Source: Bog-473 sp963721585
Lineage (GTDB): Bacteria; Actinomycetota; Acidimicrobiia; Acidimicrobiales; RAAP-2
Direction of reading: 5' to 3'
DNA length: 64,000 bases
Assembly: GCA_963721585.1 (NCBI GenBank)
Contig: CAVRJN010000008.1
Coordinates: 1,550,001 to 1,614,000 of the forward strand
The first letter of the stretch is position 1. Every line of letters begins with the position of its first letter. A program made the position numbers and the translations under genes. Under the pieces are notes generated by a model, which was not told the origin of the DNA, made no database searches, and was given only the letters and a program-made list of their open reading frames with translations. Below are positions 58,298 through 64,000 of this stretch, one piece after another.

Positions 58298-59449
58298 ATG
58301 GACCTGACCTTCAGCGGTGAGCAGGAGGCCTTCCGGGCCGAGGCGCGGGCGTGGCTGGCCGCGCACGTCCCCGCCCGCCCCCTCCCCTCGCTCGATACGG
58401 CCGAAGGCTTCGAGGCGCACCGGGCCTGGGAGCACACCCTCTTCACGGATCGCTGGTCGGTCGTGAGCTGGCCGACCGAGTACGGCGGGCGCGACGTCGG
58501 GATCTTCGAGTGGTTGGTCTTCGAGGAGGAGTACTACCGGGCCCGGGCCCCCAAGCGGGTGAGCCAGAACGGCATCTTCCTGCTCGCCCCCACCATGCTC
58601 GAGTACGGCACCGAGGCACAGAAGGCGCGCTACCTCCCACCCATGGCGGCCGGTGACGAGATCTGGTGCCAGGGCTGGTCCGAGCCCGATGCCGGCAGCG
58701 ACCTGGCCGGCATCCGCTCGCGAGCGGCGCGCGACACGGCGCACGACGGCCACTGGATCCTCAACGGCCAGAAGACCTGGGCCAGCCGCGGCGCCTTCGC
58801 CGACTGGTGCTTCGGCATCTTCCGCACCGACCCCGAGGCCGAGCGCCACCGCGGGCTGACCTACTTCCTCATCGCCATGGACTCACCGGGCGTCACGGTC
58901 CGCCCGATCCCCCAGATCGACGGCGAGACCGGTTTCGCCGAGATCTTCTTCGACAACGTGGAGGTACCCGAGGACCAGGTGCTGGGCGAGGTCGGCGCCG
59001 GCTGGTCGGTCGCCATGGCGACGGCCGGGTCCGAGCGCGGCCTCTCGCTGCGTTCGCCGGCTCGCTACACCGAGGCAGCCGACCGCCTCCTGCAGCTCTA
59101 CGCGTCGCGCGGCGGGCCGGCCGCGTCGGCCGACGCGGTGGCGCAGGCCCACATGGACGCCGAGGCCTACAAGTTGCACACCTACTGGATGGCCTCGCGG
59201 GTGGCGCGCGGCCACGCCGTCGGACCCGAGGCCAGCTGCAACAAGATCTTTTGGTCCGAGACCGATGTCGCAATCCACACCGCCGCCCTCGACCTGCTCG
59301 GTCCCGAGGCCGAGCTCCTCGAAGCCGGTGCGCCCGGCGAATGGCTCGACGGCTACCTCTTCTCGCTCGCCGGTCCCATTTACGCCGGAACCAACGAGAT
59401 TCAGCGCAACGTGGTGGCCGAGCGCCTGCTCGGGCTGCCGCGGGGCTGA
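58298..59449 (+). CDS. Acyl-CoA dehydrogenase (FadE type, alpha-like subunit)
   Basis: 383 residues. FAD-dependent dehydrogenase: EVWCQGWSEPDAGSDLAG-like flavin loop at about 127-144 (IWCQGWSEPDAGSDL), QKTWASRGAFADW, and the C-terminal GPIYAGTNEIQRN motif with the QRN/FAD contact. The catalytic Glu equivalent is not obvious in LFSLAGPIYAGTNE. Paired with a second, more divergent dehydrogenase two bases downstream, a layout typical of heterotetrameric steroid acyl-CoA dehydrogenases (such as ChsE1-ChsE2 or FadE pairs). Substrate inferred only. Confidence 0.88.
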   Translation: MDLTFSGEQEAFRAEARAWLAAHVPARPLPSLDTAEGFEAHRAWEHTLFTDRWSVVSWPTEYGGRDVGIFEWLVFEEEYYRARAPKRVSQNGIFLLAPTMLEYGTEAQKARYLPPMAAGDEIWCQGWSEPDAGSDLAGIRSRAARDTAHDGHWILNGQKTWASRGAFADWCFGIFRTDPEAERHRGLTYFLIAMDSPGVTVRPIPQIDGETGFAEIFFDNVEVPEDQVLGEVGAGWSVAMATAGSERGLSLRSPARYTEAADRLLQLYASRGGPAASADAVAQAHMDAEAYKLHTYWMASRVARGHAVGPEASCNKIFWSETDVAIHTAALDLLGPEAELLEAGAPGEWLDGYLFSLAGPIYAGTNEIQRNVVAERLLGLPRG

Positions 59450-59451
59450 TC

Positions 59452-60556
59452 ATGGATTTCACGTTCACCGACGAGCAGGAGGCGCTGCGCGATGGCGTGC
59501 GCACGGTCCTCGATACCGAGTGCACCCCGGAGGCTCTGCGCGCCTTCGAACTGGCCGACGGGTCCGCCCGCCTGGAGCAGTCCCAGAATCGCTGGGCCGT
59601 GCTCGCCGAGCTGGGCGCGCCTGCACTCGTCGTGCCCGAGGCCGCCGATGGGCTGGGCCTGAGCGACGTCGACCTCGTGGGCGTGCTCGAAGAGGCCGGC
59701 CGGGCCGGCCTGCCCGAGCCGTTGCTCGAGACCGCGGCGCTCGCCGCGCCGACGCTCGCGGCGCTGCTCCCCGACCCCGCCGCCACGGCCGCGCTGGCCG
59801 CGCTGGTGCGGGACGACGTCAGCTTCGCGGTCGGCGGCATCGATGTGACGCCAGGCGGCATTGTGTCGCCGACCGAGGTGTCTGCCGACGGGAGCTTGCG
59901 CACGCCCCGTGTGGTCGGCGCCCGCGACGCGGGCCTGCTCCTCCTGGCGGTGCGCGACGCCGACTCGGGGTGGCAGTTGCACGCCGTCCCGGCCGCGTCC
60001 TGCACCGCGTACCCCACGCCCGCGCTGCAGCGCGTCCCGCGACCTCTCCACGGTGCACTGGCCACTGGCCTCGGACACCCTCCTGGCCTACGACGTGGCG
60101 GCCGAGGCTGCAGTGGCGCTGCTGGCGGACCGCGCCGCCGCCGGGACCGCCGCGATGCTGGTCGGACTCACCGGGCGCATGCTCGACCTGAGCGCGGCCT
60201 ACGCCAAGGAACGCCACCAGTTCGGCAAGCCCATCGGGAGCTTCCAGGCCGTCAAGCACCTGCTCGCCGACGCGCGGGTGGCGCTCGAGTTCGCCCGGCC
60301 CGCCACGTACCGGGCCGCCTGGTCGCTGGCCACGGCACAGCCCGCGCTCTCCCACGACGCGTCGATGGCCAAGGCCATGGCCTCCGATGCCGCCGACCTC
60401 GCCGCCCGGGTTGCCCTGCAGGTGCACGGCGCCATCGGGTACACGTGGGAGTGCGACCTCCACTTCTTCTTGAAGCAGACCTGGGCGCTCTCGCGGGCCT
60501 GGGGCGACGCCGCCACGCACCGCCGGCTCGTGCTGGCCCAACTGCGGACGGGCTGA
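59452..60556 (+). CDS. Acyl-CoA dehydrogenase (beta-like subunit), one frameshift
   Basis: Starts at ATG 59452 (MDFTFTDEQEALRDG), two bases after the previous stop. The first half (to about 60028) and second half (SRDLSTVHWPLASD onward) lie in different frames; one extra base near CTGCAGCGCG explains it. Rejoined length is about 367 residues. The C-terminal domain is clear: AAAGTAAMLVGLTGRMLDLS, YAKERHQFGKPIGSFQAVKH (flavin/dimer helix) and HGAIGYTWECDLHFFLKQ. It forms the second subunit of the FadE pair. Confidence 0.85.
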
Positions 60557-60587
60557 CGCCCCGCCCGCCGGCTGCTCAGCTGGGCGC

Positions 60588-60737
60588 TCACCCTGCCTGG
60601 CGATCCTCCAGGGCCTTCACCCGTTTGCGCAATGCGCTCACTTCGCTGAGCAACGCGCCGACCAGCTCGTCGTTCGACAGCTGGTACACCTTGCCGTGCT
60701 CCCACTCGTCCCAGTCGAAGACCTCTGGCTCGGCCAT
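60588..60737 (-). CDS. 49-residue coiled-coil protein
   Basis: Starts MAEPEVFDWDEWEHGKVYQL and ends in the amphipathic helix VSALRKRVKALEDRQAG. Too short for most gene callers, but start, length, acidic head and clean coiled coil look real. It is transcribed opposite to both neighbours, between the dehydrogenase pair and ada/alkA. No family known; the tail suggests homo- or hetero-oligomerisation. Confidence 0.55.
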   Translation of the reverse strand: MAEPEVFDWDEWEHGKVYQLSNDELVGALLSEVSALRKRVKALEDRQAG

Positions 60738-60864
60738 GGGCCAACGATACGCTCCCGCTCGCCCCGGGCGGCACGTAGGGCATCAACTTCGCACCTCACG
60801 CCACGCCATGGCAATGTCCGATTCCCGCCAGTAAGCGTCACAACGGCATGCCAGGCTGGCACCC

Positions 60865-62406
60865 GTGATCGAGGACCCGGACCACTGCTACCAGGCGGCA
60901 CAGAGCAAGGACGCCCGCTTCGACGGCCAGTTCTTCTGTGCCGTCACCTCCACCGGGATCTACTGCCGCCCCAGCTGCCCGGCCCGCACCCCCAAGCGGG
61001 AGAACATGCGCTTCTACGCCACCGCGGCCGCCGCCCAGCAGGCCGGCTTCCGCGCCTGCCTCCGCTGCCGGCCCGATGCCACGCCGGGTTCGCCCGAGTG
61101 GAACGTGCGAGCCGACGTCGTCGCCCGCGCCATGCGGCTGATCCGTGACGGCGTAGTCGACCGCGAGGGCGTCGAGGGACTGGCAGGCCGTCTCGGCTAC
61201 AGCACCCGCCAGCTGAACCGTCTCATCACCGCCGAGGTGGGCACGGGTCCGCTCGCCCTGGCCAGAGCCCAACGCAGCCAGACGGCGCGCGTCCTGCTCG
61301 AGACGACCGATCTCCCGGTCTCCCATGTGGCCTTCGCCGCAGGCTTCGCCAGCGTGCGCCAGTGCAACGACACCGTGCGCCAGACGTTCGCCGACACGCC
61401 GAGCGGGCTGCGGGCACGGGCGGCGCGCACGGCGTTGGGCAGGCGCTACAAGCGGGAGCCCGCCGCGCAGGCCATCCGGCTCCGCCTCCCCTGCCGACAA
61501 CCCTTCAACCCTGCTTCAGTGCTCGACTTCCTCGGCCTGCGTGCGCTGCCCGGCGTCGAGGCGCTCGACGGTGTGTCCTACGCGCGCAGCCTGCGGCTCC
61601 CCCACGGGCACGGGATCGTGACACTGCGGGCGCCGGAGGCCGAGGGCAGCGACGGCCCCGGCTTCGTGGAGGGCGAGCTCATCGTCTCGGACCTGCGCGA
61701 CCTGCAGACCGCCGTGGCGCGCTGCCGCCAGCTGCTCGATCTCGATGCCGACCCCATGGCCATCTGGGAGGCCCTCCGGGGCGACCCGCTCCTCGGCACG
61801 CTGGTGCGACGCGATCCGGGACGACGCGTGCCCGGTGCCGCCGACGGCTTCGAGCTCGCCGTGCGCGCCGTCATCGGGCAACAGGTCTCTGTCACGGGTG
61901 CGCGCACGGTGGCCGGAAGACTGGTCCAGGCTGCCGGCGAGCCCCTCCCCGCGCCCCTCGGCGCGGTGACCCACCTCTTCCCGACTCCGGCCGCGCTCGT
62001 CGCGCTGGCCGAGCACAATCCGGGCGCGTTCTCCATGCCGGCGACCCGGCGGCGCGCCGTGGCGGCACTGGCGCAAGCCGTCGACACCGGCGACGTGGTG
62101 ATCGACCCCGGTGCCGACCCCGCCGAGCTGCGCCGCTCCCTGGTGGCGCTTCCCGGCATCGGCCCGTGGACGGCGGAGTACGTCGCCATGCGCGCTCTGC
62201 GCGATCCCGACGCCTTCATGCCGACGGACCTCGGCATCCGTCGGGGGGCCGCCGCGCTCGGCCTGCCCGACGACCCGACACATCGGCGCGACCTGACCGA
62301 ACGCTGGCGGCCGTGGCGCAGCTACGCAATGGCCCACCTGTGGGCACTTCCGGTCGCCGCCACACCGCTACTCCCGACCCGACGGACGAAAGGACGTGCT
62401 GCATGA
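60865..62406 (+). CDS. Ada metal-binding/AraC plus AlkA DNA glycosylase fusion
   Basis: 513 residues. The N-terminal Ada zinc domain has Cys34, Cys38, Cys65 and Cys68 (YCRPSC, CLRC), of which Cys34 would be the methylphosphotriester acceptor. An AraC-type DNA-binding domain follows (about 85-190, including VSHVAFAAGFASVRQCNDTV). Then the AlkA N-terminal and HhH-GPD domains (about 200-505) with LPGIGPWTAEYVAMRAL and catalytic Asp453 (PTDLG). It senses methylation damage and removes alkylated bases. The methyltransferase domain is on a separate, coupled gene. Confidence 0.95.
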   Translation: MIEDPDHCYQAAQSKDARFDGQFFCAVTSTGIYCRPSCPARTPKRENMRFYATAAAAQQAGFRACLRCRPDATPGSPEWNVRADVVARAMRLIRDGVVDREGVEGLAGRLGYSTRQLNRLITAEVGTGPLALARAQRSQTARVLLETTDLPVSHVAFAAGFASVRQCNDTVRQTFADTPSGLRARAARTALGRRYKREPAAQAIRLRLPCRQPFNPASVLDFLGLRALPGVEALDGVSYARSLRLPHGHGIVTLRAPEAEGSDGPGFVEGELIVSDLRDLQTAVARCRQLLDLDADPMAIWEALRGDPLLGTLVRRDPGRRVPGAADGFELAVRAVIGQQVSVTGARTVAGRLVQAAGEPLPAPLGAVTHLFPTPAALVALAEHNPGAFSMPATRRRAVAALAQAVDTGDVVIDPGADPAELRRSLVALPGIGPWTAEYVAMRALRDPDAFMPTDLGIRRGAAALGLPDDPTHRRDLTERWRPWRSYAMAHLWALPVAATPLLPTRRTKGRAA

Positions 62407-62882
62407 CCACCACCACCAACCTCACAGCGACCATGCCGCTGGACACCCCGATCGGGCAGATCGTGCTGGAGAGCGACGGCGACGTACTGATCGGACTCCG
62501 GCTCCCGAATGCCATGGGCCTCGGCCGCCGGGACGAGGAGTCGCCTATTTTGAAAGAGGCGGCGACCCAGCTGGAGGAGTACTTCGCCGGCGAGCGCACC
62601 GAGTTCGACCTGCGCACGGAGCTCGACGGCACCCCGTTCCAGCGTGACGTGTGGGCCGAGCTGGCCCGCATCCCCTACGGCGAGACCATCAGCTACGGGG
62701 AGCTGGCCCGCCGCGTCGGGCGGCCGAAGGGGCCTCGGGCGGTGGGCCAGGCGAACGGCAAGAACCCGATCGCCATCATCGTCCCGTGTCACCGCGTGCT
62801 GGCGAGCAACGGCATCGGCGGGTACGGCGGCGGGCTCACCGTCAAGCGGGCGCTGCTCGCGCTGGAGGGCGTCTCGGCGTAG
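62403..62882 (+). CDS. ogt: Methylated-DNA-protein-cysteine methyltransferase
   Basis: 159 residues from ATG 62403, overlapping the Ada/AlkA stop (ATGA). Suicide repair enzyme for O6-methylguanine: active-site Cys129 in IVPCHRVLASNG, the DNA-binding helix with ISYGELARRVGRPKGPRAVG, and FQRDVWAELARIPYGET. The pair forms an adaptive-response operon in which the sensor/transcription factor is fused to the glycosylase. Confidence 0.95.
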   Translation: MTTTTNLTATMPLDTPIGQIVLESDGDVLIGLRLPNAMGLGRRDEESPILKEAATQLEEYFAGERTEFDLRTELDGTPFQRDVWAELARIPYGETISYGELARRVGRPKGPRAVGQANGKNPIAIIVPCHRVLASNGIGGYGGGLTVKRALLALEGVSA

Positions 62883-62891
62883 GGTGCGCGC

Positions 62892-63704
62892 ATGGAAACC
62901 GCCCAGAGTGTCCGCAACGCGTTCGACCTGACGGGCCGGGTCGCCCTCGTCACCGGGGCCGGGAGCGGCATCGGGCGGACGACCGCCGAAGTACTGGCCG
63001 GTGCCGGCGCCACCGTGGTGTGTGCCGACATCAACGGCGCCACCGCGTCCGAGACCGCGGCGGGCATCCTCGGCCAGGGCGGTCGGGCCGAGAGCGCCGA
63101 GCTCAACGTGGCGGCCCGTGGCGCCGCAGAGAACCTCGTGCAGAACATCGCGGCACGCCACCGGGGTCTGCACATCATGTGCAACATCGCCGGCATCATG
63201 ATCGACAGCCCCATCATCGACGTCGACCCCGACGAGTTCGACCGCATCCTGGCGGTGAATCTCAAGGGTGTTCTGTACGGATGCCAGGCCGCCGGCAAGG
63301 TGATGGTGGCCCAGCGCGGCGGCGCCATCATCAACATGACCTCGGCGGCGGTCTTGGCCCCGGCACCCGGCGTCGGGCCGTACGCCATCTGCAAGGCCGG
63401 CGTGGCGCAGCTCACCAAGTCGATGGCGGCCGAGGTGGGCGAGCACGGCGTGCGGGTCAACTCGGTGGCGCCGGGGTTCATCCCGACCAACATGACGGCG
63501 CGTTACTACACGAACCCCGACGGCACGGTGAACGAAGCCGCCAAGGCCGCCACTCTGGCGCCGATGGCGCGCTACGCCCCGCTGCGGCGTGTCGGGGAGA
63601 CGGCCGATGTGGCCTACGGCGTGCTGTATCTCGCCTCGGACGCCAGCAGCTTCGTGACGGGACAGCTCCTCAGTCCCAACGGCGGCGTCTCCATGTCGTA
63701 TTGA
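62892..63704 (+). CDS. Short-chain dehydrogenase/reductase
   Basis: 270 residues from ATG 62892. Classical SDR with TGAGSGIGRTTAEVL (residues 21-35), MCNIAGIM near 96, Ser in NMTSAAVLAP, and YAICKAG for Tyr/Lys. The C-terminus SFVTGQLLSPNGGVSMSY is family-typical. NAD(P)-dependent oxidation or reduction of an unknown alcohol/ketone. Nine bases after ogt, so possibly on the same transcript, though functionally unrelated. Confidence 0.9.
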   Translation: METAQSVRNAFDLTGRVALVTGAGSGIGRTTAEVLAGAGATVVCADINGATASETAAGILGQGGRAESAELNVAARGAAENLVQNIAARHRGLHIMCNIAGIMIDSPIIDVDPDEFDRILAVNLKGVLYGCQAAGKVMVAQRGGAIINMTSAAVLAPAPGVGPYAICKAGVAQLTKSMAAEVGEHGVRVNSVAPGFIPTNMTARYYTNPDGTVNEAAKAATLAPMARYAPLRRVGETADVAYGVLYLASDASSFVTGQLLSPNGGVSMSY

Positions 63705-63707
63705 GCA

Positions 63708-64000
63708 TCAGGTCAGGCGGATGAGGTCGAACTGACCCGTGCCGGTGTCGGACACCACGACCGCCGGGCTGGGGCCCAGAAGCGTGACCGCCGATCCCAC
63801 GCCCACCGGATTGCTGACCGCGCCCTGCGGGACGATGTCGAACACGCACGAGGTCGGCGTGGACGGGGACGCCTCCGGGCAAGCGGGGTCGTTGCCCGCC
63901 GCCTCGAGGACCAGCGCGCCGGCGCTGGAGTCCACCACCGTGCTCGTCACCGAGCCGTTGTAGGAGCCCAGCTCGTTGAGCGTGGCGGCGTCGTACGTGG
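63708..64000 (-). CDS. C-terminal part of a beta-rich, probably secreted protein (partial)
   Basis: The frame is open from the window edge to the stop at 63708, at least 96 residues (YDAATLNELGSYNGSV ... TGTGQFDLIRLT). The composition (Val/Gly/Ser/Thr/Pro-rich, two Cys in DPAC and TSCVF) suggests an extracellular beta domain. The start lies outside the window, so the family cannot be named. Converges on the SDR gene, with three bases between the stops. Confidence 0.55.
   Translation of the reverse strand, partial: TYDAATLNELGSYNGSVTSTVVDSSAGALVLEAAGNDPACPEASPSTPTSCVFDIVPQGAVSNPVGVGSAVTLLGPSPAVVVSDTGTGQFDLIRLT

Noticed and set aside
57341..58849. 502-codon frame opposite the lipoprotein esterase and first acyl-CoA dehydrogenase
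   Set aside because: Antisense to two genes with full catalytic motifs; no recognisable protein features.
1..64000. CRISPR arrays, rRNA genes, riboswitches
   Set aside because: No regularly spaced repeats of CRISPR type, no rRNA-like sequence and no riboswitch core that I could recognise were seen on either strand.

Overview
The window is high-GC DNA from an actinobacterium. The density of acyl-CoA, thiolase and Zn-ribbon/OB-fold (DUF35) genes, the three-subunit NAD(P) transhydrogenase and the short intergenic gaps suggest a free-living, steroid- or lipid-degrading lineage. Acidimicrobiia is my best guess, but this is inference because no rRNA or marker set is present.

Layout. 1-3.7 kb is a sparse, lower-GC stretch with a few orphan genes. 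One of them, a SnoaL-like gene, has a clear promoter overlapped by a perfect inverted repeat. 3.7-5.1 kb is a GlcD-type FAD oxidase. 5.24-6.66 kb is an intact ISL3-family insertion sequence with 8-bp target duplications. 6.67-20.04 kb is an integrated element bounded by 49-bp repeats of the 3' half of tRNA-Glu(CUC). It encodes a broken tyrosine integrase, a broken TIGR02391-type gene, major capsid protein, large and small terminase, a RepA-like ATPase, an excisionase-like protein and many tiny overlapping genes, but no portal, protease, connector or tail gene. It is either a phage satellite or a deleted prophage. tRNA-Glu and tRNA-Gln follow.

20.3-35.2 kb is chromosomal: a secreted neocarzinostatin-like protein, a YdcF/SanA protein, gltX, a ferredoxin, an operon of two DUF35 proteins and two lipid-transfer thiolases behind a KstR-like operator, an ABC1 kinase, an SRPBCC protein, an aldo/keto reductase, membrane proteins and pntAA-pntAB-pntB. 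35.2-48 kb is an SDR followed by a surface-polysaccharide region (glycoside hydrolase, flippase, hexapeptide transferase, large GT-C/DUF2206-like membrane protein, three glycosyltransferases). 48-55.1 kb is a steroid ring C/D (HIP) degradation block: echA20-ipdA-ipdB-ipdC, an HTH protein, then thiolase + DUF35 + lipid-transfer thiolase on the other strand. 55.3-57.2 kb adds a glycosyltransferase and a polysaccharide deacetylase. 57.3-60.6 kb holds a lipoprotein esterase and a pair of acyl-CoA dehydrogenases. 60.6-64 kb holds a tiny coiled-coil protein, an Ada/AlkA fusion with ogt, an SDR and a partial secreted protein.

Taken together the lipid genes look like a steroid catabolic programme: side-chain retro-aldol modules (DUF35 + Ltp), an acyl-CoA dehydrogenase pair, HIP ring opening (EchA20, IpdAB, IpdC) and terminal thiolysis. 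Seven genes, in both the mobile element and the core regions, are broken by eight single-base frameshifts, seven of them +1. Uncorrected sequence indels are therefore a serious alternative to true pseudogenes.
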